From Hyphomicrobiales bacterium (GTDB taxonomy: Bacteria; Pseudomonadota; Alphaproteobacteria; Rhizobiales; Rhizobiaceae), in assembly GCA_900470155.1 (NCBI GenBank), contig UBZT01000004.1:232581-296580 (forward strand): a stretch of DNA of 64,000 bases. The letters are read 5' to 3'. Of the stretch, positions 1 through 9,422 are shown piece by piece (position 1 is the stretch's first letter; each line of letters begins with the position of its first letter). The position numbers were made by a program, and so were the translations under genes. The notes under the pieces were generated by a model. The model saw nothing but the letters and a program-made list of their open reading frames with translations. It was not told where the DNA came from and did no database searches.

Positions 1-334
1 CAGTGTCGAGGGTCGCAGCCTGCTGTGGGAAAACATCGACGCGTTCGGCCTGCACGGCCGCGCGCGGATCCTGCGCCGTGATGCGACGGATCTCGGGCCT
101 TCCAACAACATAGAGCCGTTCGATCTGCTGTTTGCCGATCCGCCCTATGGCAAGGGTCTGGGCGAAAAGGCTATGCTCTCGGCCCACAAGGGTGGCTGGC
201 TGGCACCCGGTGCGCTGGTCATTCTCGAGGAGCGCGGCGATGTCCAGGTCACGGTCGACCCGGTTTTTGCCTTCACCGAGGAACGCACCTTCGGTGACAC
301 GAAAATGTACTTCTTTTCCTATAGGCCTGCCTGA
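1..334 (+). CDS. rsmD: 16S rRNA (guanine(966)-N2)-methyltransferase RsmD, 3' part
   Basis: The gene enters from the left edge; the reading frame begins at base 2 and ends with TGA at 332-334, so only about the last 110 residues are present. The visible part holds the DPPYG motif (bases 137-151) that marks N6-adenine/N2-guanine methyltransferases and binds the target base, followed by the usual C-terminal beta strands ending in a Phe/Tyr-rich tail. RsmD methylates G966 of 16S rRNA in the small ribosomal subunit. It lies 23 bp before the lipase gene and is probably cotranscribed with it. The 5' end cannot be judged here. Confidence 0.88.
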   Translation, partial: SVEGRSLLWENIDAFGLHGRARILRRDATDLGPSNNIEPFDLLFADPPYGKGLGEKAMLSAHKGGWLAPGALVILEERGDVQVTVDPVFAFTEERTFGDTKMYFFSYRPA

Positions 335-357
335 CGTCGATCACGAGAACAGGTGCC

Positions 358-1236
358 ATGGATATAATTGCTGAGACCCCGATCCCGTCCTCCGGCACCC
401 ATGTCCAGCCGACGATAGGTCTGGCGCTGGGTGCTGGCGGTGCCCGCGGCTTTGCCCATGTCCCCGTGCTGGAAGTCTTCGACGAACTCGGCCTGAAGCC
501 GTCGATCATCGCCGGGTCCTCCATGGGAGCCCTGATCGGCGCGGCCTATGCGGCTGGCATGTGCGGCCGCGACATCCGCGACTATGCACTGCATCTGGCC
601 GACAATCGTGCCCAGGTTCTGAACCGTCTCTGGGGCCTGCGCCCGGCCAGCATGCGCGATGCGCTCGGCGGCTTTCGCCTCGGCCAGTTCAACCTGCAGC
701 GCGTTCTGCAAGCCTTCCTGCCACCAGAAATCCCGACGCATTTTACCGGCCTTGGCATTCCGCTGAAGGTGATGGCGACGGATTATTACGGCCAGTGCGA
801 GCAGATCTGCGACCATGGCGATCTCTATGAGGCGCTCGCCGCCTCGGCCGCCATTCCGGCTCTGTTTGCGCCGGTCACCATCAAGGGCCGGCTGATGATC
901 GATGGCGGCATCTTCAATCCGGTGCCCTATGACCTTTTGATTGGCGAGGCCGATATCACCATCGGCGTTGATGTCGTCGGCGCGCCGGAAGGCGACGGCT
1001 CGCTGATGCCCAATCGCATCGACAGCCTCTTCGGTGCATCACAGTTGATGATGCAGTCGAACGTCGCGTTGAAGATGAAGATCTGCCAGCCCGACATCTA
1101 CCTTCGGCCGGAGGTCAACTCTTTCCGCGTGCTCGATTTTCTCAAAGCCCGCCAAATCTTCGAAGCCTCGGAAGGCCTGAAGGACGGGCTCAAGCGCGAG
1201 ATTTCAGCGCGCATGGAAGACTTCGTCAGGCGCTGA
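358..1236 (+). CDS. Patatin-like phospholipase (RssA family)
   Basis: Predicted cytoplasmic or membrane-associated serine hydrolase of the patatin family, 292 aa. The oxyanion loop GAGGARG is at residues 25-31, the nucleophile elbow GSSMG at 53-57 (Ser55), and the catalytic Asp in the DGG motif at 182-184, so the Ser-Asp dyad is complete. No signal peptide is visible. The ATG at 358 has a plausible Shine-Dalgarno (AGGTG). Family members hydrolyse lipid acyl esters; the natural substrate of RssA-like proteins is not established and cannot be read from sequence. It ends 40 bp from the end of the convergent antiporter gene. Confidence 0.88.
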   Translation: MDIIAETPIPSSGTHVQPTIGLALGAGGARGFAHVPVLEVFDELGLKPSIIAGSSMGALIGAAYAAGMCGRDIRDYALHLADNRAQVLNRLWGLRPASMRDALGGFRLGQFNLQRVLQAFLPPEIPTHFTGLGIPLKVMATDYYGQCEQICDHGDLYEALAASAAIPALFAPVTIKGRLMIDGGIFNPVPYDLLIGEADITIGVDVVGAPEGDGSLMPNRIDSLFGASQLMMQSNVALKMKICQPDIYLRPEVNSFRVLDFLKARQIFEASEGLKDGLKREISARMEDFVRR

Positions 1237-1275
1237 CCTAGGCTTTTGCCTCAGGCTTCGGATGCTGTCTGCGCC

Positions 1276-3084
1276 CTAGCTGTGCGGAGCGGCCTCTTCT
1301 CCGACCATCGGCGCGACGGGGCGCTTCGGCTTGACCAGCGGTTCCGGCTTGACCGGCCGGTTGTGCAACATGTCTCGTCCTGCCTGGATGCCTTCCTGTG
1401 CCTGGATCCGCAGGCGCTCCTCGTCGCGGCGGCGGATGTCCTCGCCGATGTCATAGGCCTCGTCTTCCGAGACGCCGAGACCTTCCAGCGTCCGGCGCCC
1501 GAACAGCAGGCCGGATTCCAGCGTTTCGCGCAGCTCGTATTCGACGTCGCGGGCACGAAGCGACAGGCTGTGGATGCGGTCATAGGACCGCACATAGAGC
1601 CGGACATCGGGATATTCGGCGCGGATCAGGTCGACGATCGCATCGGTCACTTCTTTTTTCTGCGTGCAGACCGCGACAATCTTGGCTTTCTCGATGCCGG
1701 CGGCGCGCAGCACGTCGAGCCTTTTGCCATCGCCGAAATAGATGCGGAAACCGAATTGCGCCGCCTGGCGCACGCGATCGGCACTGTCGTCGATGGTCGT
1801 CACGTCGCGGCCGCTGGCCAGCAGAATCTGGGCGGCGATCTGGCCGAAACGGGAGAAGCCGATCATCAGCACATCGGCGCCGGCACCCTCGAAATCCTCT
1901 TCCATCTCTTCGCGTTCGCCGCTGTCCTCGGAGACGAGCCTCCTGGCCACAAGGGTTGCCAAGGGGGTGAGCGCCATCGACAGCGTCACGATCGAGATCA
2001 GCAATGAGGATGTGGCGCCTGTCAGGATGCCGCTGGCGGCTGCCGTGGTGAACAGCACGAAGCCGAATTCGCCACCCTGCGGCAAAAGCATGGCGATCCG
2101 GATGGCATCGTTGTGCGGCGATCCGGCGATCCGGCAGATGCTGTAAAGCACCGCCGCCTTCACCATCATCAGCACCGGCACGGCGAGCGTGATCAGCAGC
2201 AGGTTGTCGACGATCACCTGGATGTCCATCGACAGTCCGACGGCCATGAAGAACAGCGCCAGCAGCAAGCCGCGAAACGGCTCGATATCGGCTTCCAGCT
2301 CGTGGCGGTAGGAGGATTCGGCCAGCATCACGCCGGCGAGAAAGGCACCCATCGCCATGGAGAGACCACTGACCTGCATCAGATAGGCGGAGCCGAGCAC
2401 GACAAACAGCGCTGCCGCGATCATCACTTCGCGCGCACCCGTTCTTGCAATCACCTGGAACAACGGGGTTAGAAGATAGCGCCCGGCCAGGATCATGGCG
2501 ACGACCGCACCGACCGCCATGGCGATTTCGGTAAAGGCGGAGGAGCCCTGTTCGCCACCATTGCCGTCGAGGATCGATATCATCGCCAGAAGCGGCACGA
2601 TGGCGAGGTCCTGGAACAGCAGGATCGAGAACGAGCGCTGCCCGTAGCGGCTGTTCAATTCACCATTGTCATTGAGGATCTGCAGGGCAAATGCTGTCGA
2701 TGACAGTGCAAGGCCGAAACCCGCGACCACGGCGGCGCGCCAGTCGAGCAGTCCCGTGAGCAGGATTGTCCCGGTCATGGCAAGGCCGGTCAGGATGACC
2801 TGTGCCGCCCCCAGTCCGAAAATGTCACGACGCATGTGCCAGAGCCGGCTGGGTTTGAGCTCGAGCCCGATGACGAACAGCAGCAGGACGACGCCAAGCT
2901 CCGCCACGGCCAGAATATCGCCCGATCCGGCGATCATGTGCAGCACGGGTCCGATCACCACGCCGGCGGCGAGATAACCGAGAACCGTCCCCAGTCCCAG
3001 TTTTCGAAACAGCGGGGCGGCGACAACCGCGCCGCCGAGCAGCAGCAGTGGTTGGGTGAAAAGGGCTTCGGTTGCGGTGGACAA
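1276..3084 (-). CDS. kefB: Monovalent cation:proton antiporter-2 (KefB/KefC type) with RCK domain
   Basis: Inner-membrane K+/H+ (or Na+/H+) antiporter of the CPA2 family. About the first 390 residues form a multi-pass Na_H_Exchanger domain with repeated Gly-rich helices. A TrkA-N/RCK nucleotide-binding domain follows from about residue 402 (GFSRFGQ loop), ending in a charged tail. I place the start at a TTG at 3084 because AAGGAG lies 7 nt upstream and the protein then has 602 aa, the usual KefB/KefC size. An ATG seven codons upstream (3105) lies before that Shine-Dalgarno, and the frame stays open to 3777. Whether it is glutathione-gated like E. coli KefB/C is unknown, as no KefF/KefG partner gene adjoins it. 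It is divergent from pmbA. Confidence 0.87.
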   Translation of the reverse strand: MSTATEALFTQPLLLLGGAVVAAPLFRKLGLGTVLGYLAAGVVIGPVLHMIAGSGDILAVAELGVVLLLFVIGLELKPSRLWHMRRDIFGLGAAQVILTGLAMTGTILLTGLLDWRAAVVAGFGLALSSTAFALQILNDNGELNSRYGQRSFSILLFQDLAIVPLLAMISILDGNGGEQGSSAFTEIAMAVGAVVAMILAGRYLLTPLFQVIARTGAREVMIAAALFVVLGSAYLMQVSGLSMAMGAFLAGVMLAESSYRHELEADIEPFRGLLLALFFMAVGLSMDIQVIVDNLLLITLAVPVLMMVKAAVLYSICRIAGSPHNDAIRIAMLLPQGGEFGFVLFTTAAASGILTGATSSLLISIVTLSMALTPLATLVARRLVSEDSGEREEMEEDFEGAGADVLMIGFSRFGQIAAQILLASGRDVTTIDDSADRVRQAAQFGFRIYFGDGKRLDVLRAAGIEKAKIVAVCTQKKEVTDAIVDLIRAEYPDVRLYVRSYDRIHSLSLRARDVEYELRETLESGLLFGRRTLEGLGVSEDEAYDIGEDIRRRDEERLRIQAQEGIQAGRDMLHNRPVKPEPLVKPKRPVAPMVGEEAAPHS

Positions 3085-3192
3085 ACGCGGTCTCCTTGGC
3101 AGCATGCCGGGCTCGTGAACGGGAAAAGCCCGAACCGCCCTTGATGCCCTCTGGAATGCACAATAAATGGAGCGGGAAGGAAAGGCCAAGCC

Positions 3193-4539
3193 ATGCCCAA
3201 TGAAATTGATTCCGTCAATCTTCTCCAACGCGCCGAACAGCTCGTCGATCTGGCCCGCAAGGCTGGAGCGGACCGCGCCGATGCGGTTGTCGTGCGATCC
3301 CGATCCAAGGGGGTCAGCGTCCGCATGGGCAAGGTTGAATCGACCGAAGCCTCCGAGAGCGATGATTTCTCCTTGCGTGTTTTCATCGGCAACCAGGTCG
3401 CCAGCGTTTCCGCCAATCCCGGCTTCGACCTGACGGCGCTTGCCGAACGTGCGGTTGCCATGGCCAGGGTTTCGCCGGAAGATCCCTATGCCGGGCTCGC
3501 CGATGAGCAGGATCTGGCCCGCAATATCGCCGATCTGGAGCTTTACGATCCGACGGAAGTCTCCAGCGACAGCCTGCGCGAAAGTGCGCTCGCCATGGAA
3601 GAGGCCGCCCGCAGCGTCAATGGCGTCAGCAATTCGCTCGGCGCCGGCGCCTCTGCCGGCATGGGTGGCCTGGTTCTGGTCACCTCGCATGGGTTCTCCG
3701 GCAGTTATGCCGCCTCGCGTTTTTCCCGTTCCGTCGGCGTCATTGCCGGCGAGGGGACCAAGATGGAGCGCGACCACGATTTCGACAGCCGCCTCTATTA
3801 CGCCGATCTTGATGACGCGGAAGTGATCGGACGACGCGCCGCAGAACGGGCGATCAAGCGGCTCAACCCGCGCCAGGTCCCGACCGCCTCCAATCTGACC
3901 GTCATATTCGACCCGCGTGTTGCGCGCGGCTTCGTCGGCACGATCGCCGGCGCCATCAACGGCGCATCCGTTGCCCGCAAGACCTCGTTCCTGCGCGACA
4001 AGATGGGCCAGCCGGTTCTGAAGGCCGGTCTCAACGTCACCGACGACCCGTTGAAGGTTCGCGGATCGTCCTCGCGCCCCTTCGATGGCGAAGGCGTCAG
4101 TGGCGAACGCCTGACGATGATCGAGGACGGTGTGTTAAAGCACTGGTTCCTGTCGTCGTCGGCGGCCCGCGAACTGGGCCTGCGCACCAATGGCCGCGGT
4201 GCTCGTGGCGGCACGGCCGTTTCGCCCTCGTCGACCAATCTGGCGCTGGAGCCGGGCGACATCTCGCCCGAAGACCTGATCCGCACTGTCGGCACCGGCC
4301 TCTATATCACCGACATGATCGGCCAGGGTGTCGACATGATCACCGGCGAGTATAGCCGCGGTGCTTCGGGCTTCTGGATCGAGAACGGCGAACTGACCTA
4401 TCCGGTGTCCGAGGTCACAATAGCATCGAACCTCAAGGACATGTTCATGCGCGTCACCCCTGCCGATGACATCGATCGCAAGTTCGGTGTCGCGGCTCCC
4501 ACGCTTGCAATCGAGGGCATGACCCTTGCCGGGCTCTGA
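3193..4539 (+). CDS. pmbA: TldD/PmbA family protein PmbA (TldE)
   Basis: 448 aa, full length for the PmbA/TldE subfamily. In E. coli TldD and TldE form a heterodimeric zinc protease that matures microcin B17 and degrades CcdA; TldE is the subunit without the HExxxH zinc site, and I see no such site here. The typical C-terminal barrel is present, with the Gly/Arg-rich LRTNGRGARGG segment around residue 335 and the VTIASNLKDMF region near the end. The Shine-Dalgarno GGAAGGAAAGG precedes the ATG. Its last 14 bp overlap the start of the phosphatase gene, suggesting translational coupling. tldD is not in the window. Confidence 0.9.
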   Translation: MPNEIDSVNLLQRAEQLVDLARKAGADRADAVVVRSRSKGVSVRMGKVESTEASESDDFSLRVFIGNQVASVSANPGFDLTALAERAVAMARVSPEDPYAGLADEQDLARNIADLELYDPTEVSSDSLRESALAMEEAARSVNGVSNSLGAGASAGMGGLVLVTSHGFSGSYAASRFSRSVGVIAGEGTKMERDHDFDSRLYYADLDDAEVIGRRAAERAIKRLNPRQVPTASNLTVIFDPRVARGFVGTIAGAINGASVARKTSFLRDKMGQPVLKAGLNVTDDPLKVRGSSSRPFDGEGVSGERLTMIEDGVLKHWFLSSSAARELGLRTNGRGARGGTAVSPSSTNLALEPGDISPEDLIRTVGTGLYITDMIGQGVDMITGEYSRGASGFWIENGELTYPVSEVTIASNLKDMFMRVTPADDIDRKFGVAAPTLAIEGMTLAGL

Positions 4540-5368
4540 CGGCAGAGAAGCGCCATCTTCCGCGGCTTTGGGCGACTTCGACTGGCAGGCCGATCTGGAA
4601 CTGATCACGGCAGCCGCGCGCGAGGCAGGCCGTGTGGCGCTGTCCTTCTTTGGCCAGTCTCCGGAAGTCTGGTGGAAGAACGAGGGCCAGTCGCCGGTCA
4701 GTGCTGCCGACTACGCCGCCAATCTTTCGCTCGAGACCGTGTTGCGCGAGGCCCGCCCGACCTATGGCTGGCTGTCGGAGGAGACCGATGATGATCCGTC
4801 GCGCCTCGGTCGCGAGACACTGTTTGTCATCGATCCGATCGATGGCACCCGCGCCTTCATCGCCGGCAAGGACACCTGGTGCGTCAGCGTGGCCGTCGTC
4901 CACAGGGGGCGACCGGTCGCCGGCATTCTGGTGGCGCCGGCGCTTGACGAGGAGTTTACGGCCATGCTCGGTGGTCCGGCCTATCGCAATGGTGCGGTGA
5001 TCCGGGTGTCGGCAACCGAAAGCGCCGGACCTTTGAAGGTTGCCTGCGCCCAGGACATGATTGTCGGTTTTGATCCGGCAATCCGCAAACGCATCGAACG
5101 GGTCGAGCATGTTCCGTCGCTGGCGTATCGGCTGGCGCTGGTGGCCGACGGCCGGATCGACGCGACGCTGGTCAAGCGCAATTCGCATGACTGGGATCTC
5201 GCCGCTGCCGATTTGATCCTCTCATGCGCCGGCGGCAGCCTCACCGATCTGTCGGGTGCGCCGCTGATGTATAACCGGCAGGATGTTACGCATCCCGTTC
5301 TGGTGGCTGCCTCCAGTCAGGTCTTGCCGGAGTTGTTGGGAAGTCTTACCCCAATTGCCCGGAGTTGA
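4526..5368 (+). CDS. Inositol monophosphatase family protein (CysQ-like 3'(2'),5'-bisphosphate nucleotidase)
   Basis: 280 aa Mg2+-dependent phosphatase of the FIG/IMPase fold. Two signatures are intact: the DPIDGTRAF metal-binding motif about residue 109, and the C-terminal WDLAAADLIL motif with its Asp near residue 222. Starts with TTG at 4526, inside the end of pmbA, with GAGGG 8 nt upstream; there is no better ATG for a full-length protein. Rhizobial homologues in this position are usually annotated as 3'(2'),5'-bisphosphate nucleotidase CysQ, which would remove PAP from sulfate assimilation. The exact substrate (inositol phosphate, PAP or another) is an inference. Confidence 0.85.
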   Translation: MPGSDGREAPSSAALGDFDWQADLELITAAAREAGRVALSFFGQSPEVWWKNEGQSPVSAADYAANLSLETVLREARPTYGWLSEETDDDPSRLGRETLFVIDPIDGTRAFIAGKDTWCVSVAVVHRGRPVAGILVAPALDEEFTAMLGGPAYRNGAVIRVSATESAGPLKVACAQDMIVGFDPAIRKRIERVEHVPSLAYRLALVADGRIDATLVKRNSHDWDLAAADLILSCAGGSLTDLSGAPLMYNRQDVTHPVLVAASSQVLPELLGSLTPIARS

Positions 5369-5395
5369 CCTTTCAAATGAAATCGCGCAGATGAA

Positions 5396-5665
5396 ATGTC
5401 TGCAGAAATTCTATGGGATGAAACGAAAAAAATGACAGAGTCCAGCGACAAGAAGCAGCTTCTCCATCTCGTTTTTGGCGGTGAGTTGTCGAACCTCGAA
5501 CAGGTTCAGTTTCGGGATCTGAATGAACTCGATATCGTCGGCATCTTTCCCGACTATGCCAGCGCTCTTGTGGCCTGGAAATCCAAGGCGCAGTCGACCG
5601 TCGACAACGCGCATATGCGTTACTTCATTGTTCATATGCACCGTCTTTTGAATCCGACGGAATAA
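5396..5665 (+). CDS. DUF4170 domain-containing small protein
   Basis: 89 aa protein of a small alphaproteobacterial family (DUF4170) without known function, regularly found between the IMPase-family gene and waaA. The conserved stretch begins at LLHLVFGGEL (residue 22) and continues through YFIVHMHRLL near the end; no signal peptide or membrane segment is visible. An internal ATG at 5432 would give a 77-aa protein starting just before the conserved region and is an equally good start, as neither has a convincing Shine-Dalgarno. The context suggests a link to lipopolysaccharide core assembly, which is inference only. Confidence 0.75.
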   Translation: MSAEILWDETKKMTESSDKKQLLHLVFGGELSNLEQVQFRDLNELDIVGIFPDYASALVAWKSKAQSTVDNAHMRYFIVHMHRLLNPTE

Positions 5666-5831
5666 GCGGGTTTCAGCGCAGCTGATTGCGCTCCCAGCCG
5701 TCACTGCTGTGTTCGATCCGCGTTGAGGGTCACGTTTTAAACTCAGTCTTTGTGCATCTGTTGCTTTTTGCATGGCCCACTTTTTGAAAGGGCATATTGG
5801 CATTGTCGATGAAGATGAGCAGGTTTGGTCC

Positions 5832-7157
5832 ATGGCGCTAAGCGACGGTTTGGCAAAGATCGCTGTCGCCTCCTACGGCTGGTTGGGGCTGGTTGCCTAT
5901 CCGCTGTCGCGGCCTTTGCTTGCCTATCGCGCAGCCAAGGGCAAGGAAGACCGCGCGCGCCGCAACGAGCGTTTCGGTTACGCCAGTCTGGAGCGTCCGG
6001 CAGGCCCTATGGTGTGGATCCATGCCGCAAGTGTCGGCGAGACGGTCGCAGTGGTCCCCCTGATGCGCGAGCTGCGCCGTCGCGATGTGCATGTGTTGCT
6101 GACGACCGGCACGGTGACATCGGCGGAAGTCGCCCGCAATCGCTTGGGCGATACCGTGCTGCATCAATATGTTCCGCTCGATCTTCTGCCGGCCGTGCGC
6201 CGTTTTCTCGACTACTGGCAGCCGGATGTGGCAATTGGCGTCGAATCCGAAATCTGGCCGGCAACGCTGACAGAACTGCACCGCCGCCAGATTCCGCAGA
6301 TCCTCGTCAACGCCCGCATGTCCGATCGCTCGATTGACCGATGGCTGCGTTACAAGTCGGTCGCCGAAGCCCTGTTTGGCAAGCTCGCGCTGGTCATTGC
6401 GCAATCGGATGTCGATGCCGAGCGGTTCCGTGACCTTGGTGCTTGGCCGGTCGGGATTTCCGGCAATATCAAGGTCGACAGTGATGCCCCGCCTTGCGAC
6501 GAGGCAGTGCTGGCGCGGTATATGCAGCAGATCGGCACCCGCAAGACCTGGGCTGCCATCTCGACATTCGAGGGCGAGGAAAAGATCGCCGCCATGGTGC
6601 ATCGTGCGCTGAAGGCGCACACCGGCCTTCTGTCGATCATCGTGCCCCGCCATCCCGAACGCTCCGATGAAATCGAGGCGATGCTGGTGGAAAAAGGTCT
6701 GAAGGTCGCCCGCCGCACCCGCGGTGACGTGATCACGCCGGACACGGATGTCTTCCTCGGCGATACGATCGGGGAAATGGGCCTCTATCTGCGCATGACC
6801 GATATAGCCTTCGTCGGCCGCTCCCTGTCTGCCGATGGTGGCCAGAACCCGCTGGAGCCTGCCATGCTTGGCTGCGCGGTGCTCTCGGGACCCCAGGTCA
6901 GCAATTTCCGCGAAAGTTATCAGCGCCTGGTGCGCAATGGCTCCGCCCGCATCGTCCGCGACGCCGAAATGCTGGCCAAGGCCGTGCATTTCCTGATGAG
7001 CAATGATCTCGCCCGCACCAAGATGATGGAAGCCGGCACCGAGAGCATGCAGGAAATGCGCGGTGCCCTGACGGCAACGCTGAAGGCGCTGGAGCCCTAT
7101 ATCAGCCCGCTTTCGGTCAAGGCCAAGCTTGAGCCGCGCACTGCCAGCCAGAGCTGA
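5832..7157 (+). CDS. waaA: 3-deoxy-D-manno-octulosonic acid transferase (Kdo transferase)
   Basis: WaaA/KdtA transfers Kdo from CMP-Kdo to the lipid IV-A precursor at the inner face of the cytoplasmic membrane. 441 aa from the ATG at 5832; an in-frame ATG at 5772 would add 20 residues that do not resemble the family. It shows the N-terminal membrane-anchor helix (residues 4-30), the WIHAASVGE motif near residue 62 with the family's essential glutamate, the GVESEIWP motif about residue 140, and the C-terminal GGQNPLEPA nucleotide-sugar motif. Placed with DUF4170, HAD and lpxK genes, it belongs to a lipid A/core assembly operon. Confidence 0.93.
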   Translation: MALSDGLAKIAVASYGWLGLVAYPLSRPLLAYRAAKGKEDRARRNERFGYASLERPAGPMVWIHAASVGETVAVVPLMRELRRRDVHVLLTTGTVTSAEVARNRLGDTVLHQYVPLDLLPAVRRFLDYWQPDVAIGVESEIWPATLTELHRRQIPQILVNARMSDRSIDRWLRYKSVAEALFGKLALVIAQSDVDAERFRDLGAWPVGISGNIKVDSDAPPCDEAVLARYMQQIGTRKTWAAISTFEGEEKIAAMVHRALKAHTGLLSIIVPRHPERSDEIEAMLVEKGLKVARRTRGDVITPDTDVFLGDTIGEMGLYLRMTDIAFVGRSLSADGGQNPLEPAMLGCAVLSGPQVSNFRESYQRLVRNGSARIVRDAEMLAKAVHFLMSNDLARTKMMEAGTESMQEMRGALTATLKALEPYISPLSVKAKLEPRTASQS

Positions 7158-7185
7158 TCGACGACTTGCCTCAAGGGATGCCGAC

Positions 7186-7893
7186 ATGAACACCAAGCCA
7201 GAAATTGCCGGTATCCTCTTCGACAAGGATGGCACGCTGCTCGATTTTGATGCGAGCTGGGGGCCGGTCAACCGCATGGTGGCGTTGATGGCGGCCGATG
7301 GCGATCAGACTTTGGCCGATCGGCTTCTGGCAGCCTGCGGCATGCATCCGGTCTCCGGCGACATCGTTCCCGACAGCCTGTTTGCCTCCGGCAACACACG
7401 CGAGATCGCCGAGGGCATGATTGTCGCGGGTTCGCCGCTGGCGCTGTCCGATCTCGTGCCGCGCATCGACGACTGCTTTGCCGAAGCGGCGCAACTCTCC
7501 GTGCCGATCACCGAACTTCAGCCGCTGTTTGCCCGGCTGCACGGGCGTGGCCTGCGCCTCGGCATTGCCTCGAGCGACAATGAACGTTCGATCCGGGTCG
7601 CGGCCGATCGTTTCGGCATAACCCAGTATATTGATTTTGTTGCCGGCTATGACAGCGGCCATGGCGCCAAGCCGGAAGCCGGCATGGTGCTCGGTTTCTG
7701 CGCCGCCACCGGCCTTTCCCCCGCCCAGGTCGCCGTTGTCGGTGACAACAATCACGACCTGCACATGGGCCAGAATGCCGGCGCCGGACTGAAGATCGGC
7801 GTCTTGTCCGGGACAGGGTCGCGCGAGACGCTGACGCCTGCCTCCGACATGGTTCTGTCCGACATCACCGAACTCGAAGCGGTGCTCGGCTGA
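7186..7893 (+). CDS. HAD-superfamily hydrolase (phosphoglycolate phosphatase-like)
   Basis: 235 aa haloacid-dehalogenase-type phosphatase. Motif I FDKDGTLLDFD (Asp nucleophile about residue 14), motif II IASSDN, motif III Lys in AKPEAG, and motif IV VVGDNNHDL are all present, so it should be an active phosphatase with a helical cap. The start is the ATG at 7186, with AAGGGA 7 nt upstream; the frame extends back to 7129 but that part overlaps waaA. It sits between waaA and lpxK. The substrate is not readable; phosphoglycolate phosphatase is the closest named relative, but a role in sugar-phosphate handling for lipopolysaccharide is possible. Confidence 0.85.
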   Translation: MNTKPEIAGILFDKDGTLLDFDASWGPVNRMVALMAADGDQTLADRLLAACGMHPVSGDIVPDSLFASGNTREIAEGMIVAGSPLALSDLVPRIDDCFAEAAQLSVPITELQPLFARLHGRGLRLGIASSDNERSIRVAADRFGITQYIDFVAGYDSGHGAKPEAGMVLGFCAATGLSPAQVAVVGDNNHDLHMGQNAGAGLKIGVLSGTGSRETLTPASDMVLSDITELEAVLG

Positions 7894-8022
7894 CCCGTTT
7901 TGTCTCGATTTGATACACCAATGCTTGACCTTCTGACGCGCGCAAGGCTTCTTGTTGCTCGCTGGGGTGGCGGGAGGAGCCGTGCATTCCGGCTGGGGAA
8001 CCGCGTCGGGGGCAAGGGCAGC

Positions 8023-9057
8023 ATGGTTTCGGAAGCACCGCCTTTCTGGTGGACCAAGATGGACTGGCGAGCGCGCTGCCTGCAGCCGGTCGCTTTCGTT
8101 TATGGGCGGATTGCAGCAAGCCTGATGAACCGTCGCCGTCGTCATGCGCTGGCCGTGCCGGTCATCTGCGTCGGCAATTTCACCGTCGGCGGCGCCGGCA
8201 AGACCCCGACCGCGATTGCCATCGCCCGTGCCGCCAAGGCAAAAGGGCTGAAACCGGGTTTTCTCAGCCGTGGCTATGGCGGCTCGCTCGATGTGACGAC
8301 CGTGGTCGATCCGCAGCATCATCGCTCATCTGCCGTGGGGGATGAACCCCTGCTGCTCGCCCGTGAGGCGCTGACCGTGATTTCCCGCCGCCGCGTGGCC
8401 GGTGCCGAACGCCTGATGGCGGAGGGCGTCGATCTGATCATCATGGATGACGGTTTCCAGAGTGCGCGGTTGAAGGTCGATTTCGCCCTGATCGTCATCG
8501 ACACCATCCGCGGCATCGGCAATGGCTGCACCGTTCCGGCCGGTCCGGTGCGCGCGCCCATCCGCACCCAGATGCGCCATCTCGATGCCATTTTGAAGGT
8601 GGGATCAGGCAGTGCTGCCGATGCGCTGGTGCGCCAGGCATCGCGCGCCGGAAAGCCGGTTCTGGTCGCCAATGTGAAACCGCGCGATGCGCATGACCTG
8701 AAGGGCAAGCCCGTCCTCGCCTATGCCGGCATTGCCGATCCGGGCAAGTTCTATCGCACGCTGGAGGAGGTCGGCGCGGTGATCACCGATCGCCAGGGTT
8801 TCCCCGATCATCATCACTTGGCCGATGACGAGATTGTCGATCTTTTGCAGCGCGCGCAAAAGCAGGGCTTGCAATTGGTGACCACGGCCAAGGACCATGT
8901 GCGCCTGACGGGTGGACATGGTGAGGCCGCGCGGCTCGCCGAACAGTCGGTCGTGGTCGAAATCGATATGGCCTTTGACGATCCGAATGCCCCGGCTCAG
9001 ATCATCGACAAGGCTTCAGCCGCGTGCCGCGCCCGAAAGCTTGCCGCCAAGGCCTGA
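8023..9057 (+). CDS. lpxK: Tetraacyldisaccharide 4'-kinase
   Basis: LpxK phosphorylates the 4' position of the lipid A disaccharide at the inner membrane. 344 aa from the ATG at 8023, preceded by a purine-rich Shine-Dalgarno; this start keeps the usual N-terminus (PPFWW near residue 6). The P-loop [13 protein letters not shown] is at about residues 50-62, SRGYGG follows near residue 85, and IMDDGFQ carries the Asp-Asp Walker B pair. The frame is open upstream to 7900, but that extension does not resemble LpxK. Together with waaA it completes two steps of Kdo-lipid A synthesis. Confidence 0.93.
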   Translation: MVSEAPPFWWTKMDWRARCLQPVAFVYGRIAASLMNRRRRHALAVPVICVGNFTVGGAGKTPTAIAIARAAKAKGLKPGFLSRGYGGSLDVTTVVDPQHHRSSAVGDEPLLLAREALTVISRRRVAGAERLMAEGVDLIIMDDGFQSARLKVDFALIVIDTIRGIGNGCTVPAGPVRAPIRTQMRHLDAILKVGSGSAADALVRQASRAGKPVLVANVKPRDAHDLKGKPVLAYAGIADPGKFYRTLEEVGAVITDRQGFPDHHHLADDEIVDLLQRAQKQGLQLVTTAKDHVRLTGGHGEAARLAEQSVVVEIDMAFDDPNAPAQIIDKASAACRARKLAAKA

Positions 9058-9060
9058 CGA

Positions 9061-9291
9061 TCAGCGCGACTGGTTGGGAAGGGCACCGGCGCGTTTTTCG
9101 GCTTCCAGCGAGGCTGCTGCATCCACGTAAGCCTCCTGTCGCGCCACGCTCCAGTATTTCAGCTCGTCGATCAGGACCGGACGGCCGGTCATCGCGCAAA
9201 CGACATGGCTGCCGGGTGTGAGAATCTGGAAGTCCGCGTCGAGATAGCGGATCTTGGCCTCGCGGTTGCCGCTGCCTTCGAAACGGTTCAT
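9061..9291 (-). CDS. DUF2093 domain-containing protein
   Basis: 76 aa conserved alphaproteobacterial protein of unknown function. It begins at an ATG (9291) with a strong AGGAG Shine-Dalgarno 8 nt upstream. The conserved core runs from KIRYLDADFQIL to IDELKYWSVARQEAY, and a single Cys-Ala-Met-Thr-Gly stretch is in the middle. No membrane segment is seen. It is convergent with lpxK (3 bp between the stop codons) and downstream of mutL on the same strand. The same arrangement is common in rhizobia, but no function follows from it. Confidence 0.8.
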   Translation of the reverse strand: MNRFEGSGNREAKIRYLDADFQILTPGSHVVCAMTGRPVLIDELKYWSVARQEAYVDAAASLEAEKRAGALPNQSR

Positions 9292-9422
9292 TTTTTGTCT
9301 CCTGCGCCTGTCACGGTACTGCAATACAGCGCCCTCCGGGCGATTTCTAGAGCGGTCCGCGGAAATCAGCGCGCCGGATTTGCCGCCGAAGATACGCGCC
9401 AGCCAACCTGCCAATACCCGTC

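Noticed and set aside
1246..2007. Long open frame antisense to the KefB-like gene
   Set aside because: GC-rich shadow frame: the opposite strand encodes a full CPA2/RCK protein with a Shine-Dalgarno; this frame has no family features.
9292..9422. Possible small gene between mutL and DUF2093
   Set aside because: The open frame has no ribosome site or conserved pattern; treated as an ordinary spacer.
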